Below, in pieces: positions 14,578-24,351 of a stretch of 64,000 nt of DNA. The notes under the pieces were generated by a model. It saw nothing but the letters and a program-made list of their open reading frames with translations. It was not told where the DNA came from and did no database searches. The stretch is from Pempheris klunzingeri. Lineage: Eukaryota; Chordata; Actinopteri; Acropomatiformes; Pempheridae. Position 1 is the first letter of the stretch. The number at the start of each line of letters is the position of its first letter. Where the stretch lies: positions 310,001 through 374,000 of the forward strand of contig NW_027254956.1 of assembly GCF_042242105.1 (NCBI RefSeq), written 5' to 3'. The position numbers and the translations under genes are program-made.

Positions 14578-17500
14578 ATGGCGGTTAGCTTCAGTTAGCT
14601 TAGCGACTTAGCTAGCTCTATTGTGGAGGTATGAATGACGAAGGTAGCCAGTGGGATTTGGCGAATGTAGATAGTATACGGGCTAGCTGGCTTGTTCTTT
14701 TAGTTGTCTGCCGTTTTCTGAACGATCTGGGCACACAATTTTGATCGAAAAAGTAACAAAATCAACTGTCGTATTCCGAATTGGCTAAGAAGGTGATGAA
14801 CATCAGCAACAGCCAGCGATATTTAACATTGTGATGACCTGTGGGACTGACTTATTTCTAATTAGTGGACGAAGGAAGTGGTATTAGTGTTGTTTTTAAT
14901 CTCCCTGATGGTAATGACTGGCTTATTAACTAAAGTAAACGAAATTATTGTACGTCTTGAATTTATTAATTTCCAAAGTAATACATTTATGCTATAACTG
15001 CTAAATAATTCTAATTAAATGATGAATTAGTAGTTTAGGCTCAGTTAGACACATGCGCTAGTAATTGGTATATATGTTACAAAGGATCTACTTTTGTATT
15101 TAAAAACCCAGTTGGGATGTGGTGACATTATGGAAATGCTCGGTATTTGATATGGTGTTTCCTTGTTCATATGTGTGTCTCATCTAAAGATGTTAGAGTA
15201 TAATTTTAATTCATTCAGTGACGTAAAATGCACTTCCTGCATCAGCCTGTGCAACAAAATGTATTATGTTAATCATGTCATACATTATTATTTCAATATC
15301 ATTCTAAATCTTACTTAAGATTTTCTCATGCGTAGTAGGGTGATGTTTAGATATAATTCCCACCACCTTTGTGTAGTGTATAAAACTAGAACCACACTGA
15401 TTTGCTGCTGATGTCCTTTTTCCCCCTCATCTTTTATTTCTTTCAGGCAAGTGACAACGACTCTGTTGACTTGACCAGAACAGGCTCATTAGTTCATCAC
15501 AGAAAAAAACACAGCATGGAGTCATCCAGGTCTCCCAGAAGTTCCAAACACCACCATTCACGGTCAAGGTCACGCTCCAGGGACCGAAAACGTTAGTATT
15601 CAGCAACAGTGCTGAATAAGCCAGAAAATTGAGGGCCATGATATGAAATTTGTTTTGGTGTATACATTTATGAGATGTATAATATGTTTGAAGAAAACAG
15701 CCACAAAAATAAATTGGTGATATTTGTATGGCAACAAAGGTTACTTCGCTAATGTGCAGTCACTCAAGTATGTGACAGTATGATAAGGTATAACTGCAAT
15801 TACTGGACGAAGTCTGCAATTTTAAGTTCTTCTCAAAAGTGTTTATATAGCAAGAGTCAGTCCCCCAACAGGAACGGCTCTACAATCTCTTCTTCTAACT
15901 TTTTTCTTTTTTGCAAGCTTGCTGAAAAGGTAATTTTTAAATGTACATTTGTCAGCACTATGCTTTCTGCTCTTTTCAGGTGACAGAAAATATAGACGGA
16001 GTTGCAGCAGGAGCAAAGAGGTAATTAATACATTAATTTCTATGGCACATAGAAACACATTTATGTCTTAAGTTGTACTCCTTGTTAGTTTTAGGTTGAG
16101 GTGAGTATATTTTATTAGGTATAATAAGTTACAATAATAAAAGTTAAGAGTAAAACACATAGATGGAGATCGGTTTACTGACATGGAAAGGGTCATTTTT
16201 TTTAAAAACCCTCCCTATGTTGACATGTCACAAAGGAAGCTTTCATCCTTGGATATCTGTCATTATTTGTAACCATATTAAATGGTGAAAAGTAGATTTT
16301 TTTTCCTTTATTTTTTTTTTTTTGTTAAATCCTGTGTGTAGATCACATGATAACATTTCTACAATAAATCATACTCAGCGTGCTAATGCACGAAGAGACT
16401 GAACAGAAGACCCTGCTGACATAGCAAAATAATATGTCTACTACTGGGACAGGTAACTATCTGCCAACTCTATTTGTCTCACACTATTAGTAGAAAAATG
16501 CAATTAACCCTTGCATCTCTTTCAGTTAGGGATGGGCATAATTAAACTGAATCGGGGTGTTTTTGATGTAATTATGCAGGTTTGCCAGCCATTTCACATG
16601 AGATAAAGATGGTGTGAAAAATCACACAAGATGTTGCACTGAACCTATCAAAAATATTGGAGAAATGCATAATTAAAGTTTGTGTTTTTCATGTTAATTT
16701 ATCATTGTGTGTTGTATGATTTGGATGCCGTAAGTTGAGAAGCTGTAAAAAGTAAGTTGGATGCCCATCCCTACTTCCACCTTTCAGTGGGTTTCAAATT
16801 ACTGAGGTAACATTAAATTGTTGTTGCTGAACTGAAAAACCATGTTGAATTTTATTTATTTTTTTCCTGAGAATCGGGTCTTACGGTTTGCATGCACACT
16901 ATTTGAAATATTTAAGAGGATCCAGACGTGCTGGTTTGATTGCTGCCTACATTTATATAGAAATTAATAATATGAAATAAGTTTTTATCATAGAAATATC
17001 CCCACTTCATCATGTTCACAGAATGACATTCTATAGATGTTATGAAAGTGAATTTTTTTTTTTTTTTTTCCAGCTTGTCTAAAATTATTACATACCGTCT
17101 GCTGTAAGCCATGGTACTAACTCTTTTTGTTGCACTATTTTCCTGAAAGAGACAACTTCTTCTTAAAACAGGCACGAAAGAGGGACTCTGAGAAGCCATC
17201 AAAATCACACAGAAAAACAGATGAGCATCAAGAGCCAGAGAGACTTTCAGCAGAGAATGGAGAGGAGCGATCCAGACGCAAAGACAGAAGGTCCTCCAAG
17301 GGCCGGAGCTTTTCCAGGTCACACTCGCGAGAGAGGTTAGCCTGGTCAATAAATTGCATAAAGAAATATTGTTGGGAACAGTCTGTAGTAGTCTCTGGAT
17401 AAATTGCTGACTTGGCCTTCATATTGCTTGTTGTATCTTTATTGTAGAAGTTGTGGTCGCATTAAATGTCATTCAGTATTTTTGATATACGGTAGATCAT

Positions 17501-19661
17501 CTATTCTAAACATTTATCATAAATGAAATTGTCAGTAGTGTTCTTTTAATGCATGTCGCTTGATCTTTTTCTAGGCGGCATCACAGCAGAAGTAGAGACA
17601 AACGGCGATCACGATCTCGCAGCCGGGACAGGAAGAAGAAGGCCAGGTCTCGCTCAGGATCAAGGACCAAACACCGTCACCATAGCAGAAGTCGCAGTAA
17701 AAGCAGGTGTGTTTAATTGAAATGTCAGCATTTCTGCTGGGAATTAAGGATATTTGAACTCTTGTCCTGCATGTTTGCCATTCTATGTGTTGGTAACATT
17801 ATGCTCATTTACTTGGTTGTTCCAACAGGGAGCGAAAGAAAAGGAGTGAGAAAGTGCGCAGAAAGAGTCGAAGCAGGTCTGTTAATCCACCTGCCTTCCG
17901 GGGCCGAAACACAGCTATGGATGCACAAGAGGCCCTGGCCAGAAGGCAAGGAAACAGCTTACAGGGCATTTACAATATAGATGGTTGGTCTCGGTTCTGG
18001 CCCATTCTGGGGGCTTACCAGTGGAGCTTAGAACATCTGCACAATTGCTGCAACCAAAGCTTTTTTTCCTAATTTTCCCAGTATTGTCAACTTTTACTAC
18101 TCTTTTAATGCCTGACATTTTAAGAAGATGACATGGCTAGCAGGCAACACAGATTAGTTAGGGTTAATGAAATCAAACATAAATTTAAACCTAACCATCA
18201 CTCCCTGTTACTAAGACCCGTGTTCCTGAAGTTGTTCAGGTGAAAGCTGTAGACTGTTGGGTTTGGCTGCAGTCATCCATGTTGCAATTGCCAGAGAGCA
18301 TGGTTGGTCATAAAAGGAAATCACATTGGTAGGAAAATGAGAAAACATAAAATTCTGATAGATCAGGTGTACTGGTGGTGTAAGCGTCTAAGACACTGAC
18401 CATGTAATTTCAGCTTTTATATTTTAAGTCTGGCCGGGGACCTTTGTTGCATGTTGCCCCTCTCTACCCTCATTTCCTTTCAAATCTTAACTGTCGACTG
18501 TTAATCAAAGGCAAGAGTGCTCAAAAATACTGGCTGATGTCCAAGCTATGCTTACAGGTCATATCACTTGTAGGTACACAGCACAGTATGCTTTTAACCC
18601 TAACGAACAACATGATCGTCACTGTTTTTCTTTCCAGGCTGGAGAGAGCCAAGAAACTACAGGAGCAGAAGGAGAAGGAAATGTTGGAGAAACAGCAGCA
18701 GCAACAGCAGGAGATAGCTGCAGGTGAGAAGCGCTTATTATGTCCACTTTTAAAACCTTGATCATAGGAGTCATTCAGTTGCCTACACCTGTCTATGTAT
18801 TTTGTTTCCAGTGGCTGCCCCTATCGCAGCAGTTGCTGCTGCAGCAGCGGCCGCCTCCAACCCTGGCCTCAATGTGGCAGCCCTCCTGGCCTCTGGTACG
18901 CAGGTCACGCCTCAGATTGCTATGGCAGCACAGATGGCAGCCCTTCAAGCAAAAACGCTGGCAGAGACTGGTATTGCTGTGCCCAGCTACTATAACCCAT
19001 CCTCTGTAAACCCCATGAAGTTCGCAGAGCAGGAGAAAAAGAGGAAAATGCTATGGCAGGGGAAAAAGGAAGGGGTAAGATTGGATTTTCTTGGCTAGTC
19101 GATTTCTATTTATCCACCAGTTTTAAGGATGCCCAATTTTCCCTCCTCAGATTTTCCAAACAGACTGTAAAGAATATGTACATGAGAAAAGGATGTTGTG
19201 ATGTACAATGTCTATATATATTTATCACTACACGATGCTTATCATTTCTGTTTCTAATTTTTAAGGACAAGTCCCAGACAGCTGAGCTGTGGGAGAAGCT
19301 AAACTTTGGAAACAAGGACCAAAATGTTAAATTTCGTAAACTGATGGGTATTAAAGTAAGTTTAACAATGTTGTTTTACTTAACCAATAGGCATTGGATG
19401 CTTCAGTTAAATCTTCAGTCCACCAATGTGAGCTTTCTAACCTCCCAGATTTAATTTGATTGGCTGTCTTTACAGGGAGAGGATGACGCCGAAGTTTCCA
19501 AACCACTTAATGATGAAGGCTTGAAGACTCTTCAAAAGCAGGAGGAGATGTTTAGGAACCTAGACGTTCAGTATGAGATGGCTCGGTCTCAGACACACAC
19601 CCAGAGGGGAATGGGGCTCGGCTTCTCCTCCTCGTTCTCACGTGGAATGGATTCTATCTAG
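14578..19661 (+). CDS. rsrc2: RSRC2, arginine/serine-rich coiled-coil protein 2
   Basis: A nuclear SR-like protein, probably linked to splicing; its exact role is poorly known. My model has ten coding exons: 14578-14583, 15447-15591, 15980-16020, 17172-17335, 17575-17706, 17829-17945, 18638-18723, 18812-19074, 19266-19355 and 19476-19661, closing at 409 aa (human 434). Exon 1 encodes only Met-Ala; joined to exon 2 it gives MAASDNDS, against human MAASDTER. An RS-rich half (SRSRSRSRDRKR and similar) is followed by FRGRNTAMDAQEALARR, a short coiled coil LERAKKLQEQKEKEM, an Ala-rich stretch, ASGTQVTPQIAMAAQMAALQ, and the conserved tail ending QTHTQRGMGLGF. The intron after 17945 has a GC donor, and three donors read GTTAG. 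If exon 1 is wrong, translation could start at the internal ATG at 15516. A poly(A) signal AATAAA lies at 20190-20195. Confidence 0.95.
14584..14621. repeat. TTAGC-rich cluster next to RSRC2 exon 1
   Basis: Several GTTAGC, TTAGC and TTAGCTAGC units occur in under 40 bp, starting exactly at the predicted donor (ATGGCG followed by GTTAGC). Similar clusters occur in ZCCHC8 intron 1 (24556-24596) and the CLIP1 5' region (32390-32416). Confidence 0.6.
16527..16773. mobile_element. 247-bp MITE-like element in RSRC2 intron 3
   Basis: A perfect 13-bp inverted repeat, TAGGGATGGGCAT, bounds a 247-bp segment with no coding capacity. The left copy is at 16527-16539 and the complementary copy at 16761-16773. 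The 8-bp flanks (CTTTCAGT and CTTCCACC) agree at five positions, compatible with a decayed 8-bp target duplication of hAT type. The superfamily assignment is tentative. Confidence 0.6.
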
Positions 19662-20610
19662 TGCCAAACACTGGCTGTCTTTGCCGCTCATCTGATCGTA
19701 TAGGACCACCACCAGTTCATCGCTAGCCCTCAAGCTTGCATGGATGTTACTCTGAATCTGTAATTTATTTGTAGACAAACATCTCACATATTGAAACATT
19801 GTAATGTAAATAGGCAGATGCTGAGTTTGTCTCAGTGTTTATTAATATGTACATCTCTGCAAAAGGATGCATCAGTTTGGCTGGTTGATGCTGGTTAAAA
19901 TTAGACATTTGTTCAAATAATGTGGTAGCTTTTTTTTAACTGAAATATATATATATTGATATGTGATTGTTTGAACATAAACTGAATATAATGTGGTTCA
20001 AGTGAACACTGTTTACATCCATTTAGTGAAAGGCATCTGAAGTCAACGTAGCATTTTCAAAATCCCCCAGTTTCATTTCTCCAGATTAGGGAAAAAGAAA
20101 ACGGTGGGTTGTAATACATATTGTCTTCAGGATTGCCATGGATAAAGATGTGCTTGGGAGGAGTAATCACATATTTCATATGTTCCTGAAATAAATTAGT
20201 TTTGTGTTGAATAAGATTTTTCATGCATTACATCACTTAATTTATATCTTAAGGGATATTTGAGTAAGTTATTACATTTTGGCTCAAGATTTTCCCATAT
20301 AAATTTACGGCCTAATTTAACAGGCACACATCATTCCAAATCAAATTGATGTAGAATAAAATTAACTGCTTAACTTATGTGTTACATCAGAAAATGTTCA
20401 AGTTTAAGTGTCACTTCGGTATTTTAAACACAATTTGCTTATGTCATATGACTGCATCATTCTACTGAAAGTCGACAAACATTCGACAATAGCAAAAAAC
20501 AGACTGTTGAAAGGGAGGAACGACACCCTCGCATACAAAAATACAGATTTATTAGAATACTGTACGTTCAGTTAAATTACATGACTGTTGATGCCAACAT
20601 GGAAAAACAC
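19662..20610. other. RSRC2 3' UTR and convergent gene ends
   Basis: No ORF is supported here. It holds the RSRC2 3' UTR with AATAAA at 20190-20195. From the other strand it holds the 3' UTR of the unknown gene, with an antisense AATAAA (TTTATT at 20548-20553). The two genes are tail-to-tail. Confidence 0.7.
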
Positions 20611-23494
20611 TCATTTACAGATAAGACTGGAATACAGCACATGAGCCACACCAGTGATGAGGTTGTGATTGGCAAACTCAAGAATAAGGAGAAGGATTGG
20701 GTACTCGCTGTGTCTCTTCTCCAGGGTGGACTCCTCACTTAAGCCCATCCAGTGAAGTAGCAGTGTTTGCATGGCTTCTGGGAATAGCTCTGTGACTAGT
20801 TCTTCAGCAGGTGGCAAGTCACTAATTCGCTCAATATGATGTACTTTGAAGCCCTCCACCTTCTGGCTGATGTTGCTGTTGGCTGCATGAAACTGCTGGC
20901 CAAGCCAACGTCCTATACAACTATGCAGGGAACTTGAATACACGCAGCCCCAGTCTTTGGCCTTCAGCAAAGCTAACACAGTTTCTGTCACTTTACTTTC
21001 TTCCAGAGTCCCATTCATATACCGATCAATGTTCTCCAAAAGCAGCAAGATAGTCTCAAGCTGTTCTGTGCAGCTTTGAGTCAGAGAGGAGAGTTTCTCA
21101 TCCAAGCTGTGCAACTTCTGTCTCACTGTGGATACGACAAGTTGGCTTTGCTCAGTTTGCAAACCCTGCTTGGGGAAAGAGCAATAATCGTGATCTGCTG
21201 ATGTATCACCTGTGTCACTGTCATTAACGCCCACCGATTTCCTGCCAACCTGGAAATGCTGGAGTTGTGACGTCCTCAATTCAGTATCATGGATGCTGCT
21301 GGATAGTGCAAAGTCAAGCTGTACACTGAGGCTGTAACTCATTTTCAGAGGACTGTCATTTATCTGCGATTTCCAAACATCCTACAAAGGAAAGTCAATA
21401 ATACAATAATATATCAAAAGATAGATACATTTGGATACACACACACACACATATATATATATATGTATACACTTTACTTTTACATTAGACTGAAAACATT
21501 TGGGTTTGGCTTCAAAAGATGAATATGAGACAAGAGATCAACATTTCAGCTTTTATTTCCAGGTATTTACTTCTGGATCTGATACACAACTTAGAAGTTA
21601 GCACCTTTTGTTTGAACCCACCCATTTTTCATGTGAGCAAAATTATTGGAACATGTGACTGACAGGTGTGTTTTGTTGCCCTGCTGTGTCCTATTACATT
21701 GATTATTCAAACAATAAATAGCGCTGAATGTCTACGTTCAGTTTCAGATTTGGGTTTTGCCTGTGCAGACTGCATTTATAGTTAGAGGCGTAACCAACAT
21801 GAAAACCAGACAGTTGTCTATGTGTGAAAAACAAGAAATCGTGAAGCTGAGAGAAGATGGAAAATCAATCAGAGCCATTGCACAAACATTGGCCATAGCC
21901 AGTACAACCATTTGGAATGTCCTGAAGAAGAAAGAAACCACTGGTGTACTAAGTAACAGACGTCGAACGGGTAGACCAAGGAAAACAGCAGCAGTTGATT
22001 ACAGAGACATTGTGAGAGCTGTAAAGAAAGACCCTAAAACAACTGTTGACATCAGCATCAACCTCCAGAGAGCAGGAGAGAAGGTGTCACAGTCTACTGT
22101 TCGCAGAAGACTTCAGGAACAAAAGTACAGAGGCCACACCAGAAGATGCAAACCACTCATTAGCAAGAAGAATAGGAAGGCCAGGCTGGAATTTGCCAAA
22201 AAGTCCAGAGACAAGCCTAAAAATTCTGGGACAAAGTTTTATGGACTGGTGAGACAAAGGTGAACCTTTACCAAAGTGATGGAAAGGCTAAAGTTTGGAG
22301 AAAGAGAGGATCTGCTCTGGATCCCAAACATACAAGCTCATCTGTGAAACACAGTGGAGGTAATGTCATGGCTTGGGCTTGCATGGCTTCTTCTGGGATG
22401 GGCTCATTCATCTTCATTGATGATGTAACACATGATGGCAGCAGCAAGATGAACTCAGAAGTCTACAGAAACATTTTGTCTGCCAATTTAAAGAAAGATG
22501 CAACTAAACTGATTGGGAGATCCTTCATGGTGCAGCAAGATAATGATTCAAAACACACTGCCAAAACAACAAAGGAATTCATCAGGGGTAAGAAGTGGAA
22601 GGTTTTAGACTGGCCAAGTCAGTCTCCAGACTTCAACCCTATAGAGCATACATTTTACCTGCTAAAGAGCAGACTGAAGGGAGAAACCCCCCAAAACAAA
22701 CCACAACTGAAAGAGGCTGCGGTGAAAGCCTGGAAAAGCATCACAAAAGCAGAATGCAAAAGTTTGGTGATGTCAATGGGTCACAGGCTTGATGCAGTTA
22801 TTTAAGGATTTGCAACTAAATATTAAGTCTTTTCATGTTAATGTATTTTAAGTCTATCTGTTCCAATACTTTTGCTCGCCTAAAAATTTGGTGTTCCGTT
22901 ACAAATAATGCTATCTTCTAAGTTGTGTATCAGATCCAGATGTAAATACCTGGAAATAAAAGCTGAAATGTTGATCTCTTGTCTCATATTCATCTTTTGA
23001 TGTCAAACCCAAATGTTTTCAGTCTACAGCAAAAATAAAGGAACTGGCCTCACTGTTCCAATACTTTTGGAGGGGAGTGTATAGTGAACAAACAAATTCT
23101 AAACAAATCCTGGTTTGTTAAACACTTTATTGTTAACCACATAATTCCATATGTGTACCTTCATAGTTTAGATATCTTCCATATGAATCTACAATATAGA
23201 AAATTATAAAAAATAAAGAAAAACCATTGAATGACAAAGTGTGTCCAAACTTTTGGCTGGCACCGTATATGTACATACACAAAATGTATACATCATTTAC
23301 ACACATGCACAATGTGAACTGTATCATACCTGGAAGTTCTCTAGTACAGCAAGCTGCTCTTGCTTACTGTACATTTCAAAGGCGACTCGAAACAGTCCTT
23401 GAACGCTGTAGAACCAGAGGCTGCTGTTTGCAGAAGGCACCTTCAACCCATGCAACCTGAATGCTGCAGCAGGAAGACAACATTGTCAAGTGTT

Positions 23495-23539
<45 letters not shown>

Positions 23540-23995
23540 ATTTTCTCTTCCGCATTTTACCTGAGGAAAAGTTTATTTTTGTTGCCAATCCTTTCTTGGC
23601 AAACTTGGCGTGGTGTCTGGGATGGTTCTCCGTGCGGATGTCCGTGTTGGAGAAGAGATCAGCTCCTAAATAGAGAGGAACCACTGGACTCTGAAGGAGA
23701 TACAGAGATGATGCAAATGTTTTCACCAAATGATGGAGTTGTGTTGATGATGAATATGTAGGCGGATACAGCACCCTCCTCCTCCTCTAGCTGGTTTCAC
23801 GCATTGCATGAAATGTGATTATAAAAAACAACAGCAAAAGACATCTTTGAGTCTGCGGTGACACTGAACACTCACCTTGTTGGGGCACTCAGTCAGCCTG
23901 AACGATGTCAGACCCACCATGTAAATAAATCGAATTTTCCGTGAGCCCCCGTCCCACTGTGGCAAATTTAAGTAGATAGTTGAGCAGCTTGACAT
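20611..23995 (-). CDS. Unrecognised four-exon protein gene between RSRC2 and ZCCHC8
   Basis: Four exons (minus order 23995-23876, 23690-23561, 23463-23330, 21381-20611) join with clean donors and acceptors and matching phases to a 384-aa ORF starting MSSCSTIYLNLPQWDGG. I do not recognise the family and assign no function. Residues 1 to about 130 look beta-rich (KIRFIYMVGLTSFRLTE, PVVPLYLGADLFSN, SLWFYSVQGLFRVAFEMYS). Residues about 165-215 are Ser/Asp-rich and probably disordered. The C-terminal 170 residues look helical (EQLETILLLLENIDRYMNG, ELFPEAMQTLLLHWMGL, YPILLLILEFANHNLI). There is no signal peptide, evident membrane segment or Cys/His cluster. It shares a short head-to-head promoter with ZCCHC8. 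Intron 3 holds a Tc1-like transposon on the opposite strand. A poly(A) signal is at 20548-20553 (antisense). The model is firm; the identity is open. Confidence 0.8.
21438..21470. repeat. (CA)n(TA)n microsatellite beside the Tc1-like insertion
   Basis: A compound dinucleotide tract abuts the left end of the Tc1-like element. TA-rich microsatellites are natural targets for TA-inserting transposons. Confidence 0.8.
21472..23079 (+). mobile_element. Degenerate Tc1/mariner-type transposon
   Basis: Long inverted repeats bound the element: left 21472-21596, right 22915-23079, with the inner roughly 120 bp near identical. The ends read CACT next to TA, the Tc1/mariner target. The right arm has the complete outer end; the left arm has lost about 40 bp just inside CACT. 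The interior encodes a broken Tc1 transposase. The element lies in intron 3 of the unknown minus-strand gene and is oriented against it. Nonautonomous mobility is doubtful given the damaged left arm. Confidence 0.93.
21799..22805 (+). pseudogene. Tc1-like transposase, frameshifted and missing a catalytic Asp
   Basis: The first part (from 21799) carries the paired-type helix-turn-helix DNA-binding region: MCEKQEIVKLREDGKSIRAI, then a GRPRK hook and the second HTH. A single-base shift in the A-run near 22220 moves the reading into another frame, which continues to the stop at 22805 with the DDE domain. There, the expected WTDET motif reads WTGET, so the first catalytic Asp is lost. The second Asp (QQDNDSKHTAK) and the Glu (SPDFNPIEH) remain. 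The product would be inactive even if the frame were restored. Confidence 0.9.
23105..23275. mobile_element. Terminal fragment of a second Tc1-like element
   Basis: The segment reads like the end of another fish Tc1 family: an AT-rich stretch, then TTGAATGACAAAGTGTGTCC and AAACTTTTGGCTGGCACCGTA. The 'gtgtgtccaaacttttg' end is typical of fish Tc1 termini. No transposase and no partner repeat are seen nearby, so it is a solo end beside the larger insertion. Confidence 0.55.
23497..23536. repeat. (GT)20 microsatellite
   Basis: Twenty perfect GT units lie in the intron between exons 2 and 3 of the unknown minus-strand gene, about 25 bp from the exon 2 donor. Length variation could affect splicing of that short intron. 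Confidence 0.95.
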
Positions 23996-24351
23996 TGCTG
24001 GAGGCCAGGTGAGCAGGATTTTAAGCCCTCAACAGTCTTACAGTCCTGCAGACCAAAGAGTCTTTTCAGTGAATAAAAGTGGCCCCTCAGAAAGAACACA
24101 AACAAGAGGACACCTGCTATACCGCGAAGTTTAAAGAGACATCTTAAACGTTATCTCTAGAAGCAGCCAAGTGTTTTCTTCTTGAGGTTTATGTGCCCTG
24201 TAATACAAAATTGAGGGCTAGCAAAGTTCGGTATCTTCTTCTCTGCCGTGCTAACGTCAGCGCGTCACGTGACATACGGAGAACCAATGAAAACGAAGAG
24301 CAGCGGCTGTGACCTCTGAACTCGCGTCCTGCGTCTCTGAGCTGGGTAAAA
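23996..24351. promoter_or_regulatory. Bidirectional promoter of the unknown gene and ZCCHC8
   Basis: Start codons at 23995 (minus) and 24352 (plus) lie about 356 bp apart. Within 40 bp are a CRE half-site (TAACGTCA, 24252-24259), a perfect palindromic E-box GTCACGTGAC (24264-24273) matching the CLEAR/USF consensus, and a CCAAT box (24284-24288). CpGs are locally enriched and no TATA box is evident. The arrangement suits a housekeeping divergent promoter; the binding factors are inferred. Confidence 0.65.

Noticed and set aside
20611-23995. Assigning the unknown gene to SHLD1, MEI4 or REC114
   Set aside because: Length and overall domain order are vaguely compatible with some of these, but I could not align any diagnostic segment, so no name is given.
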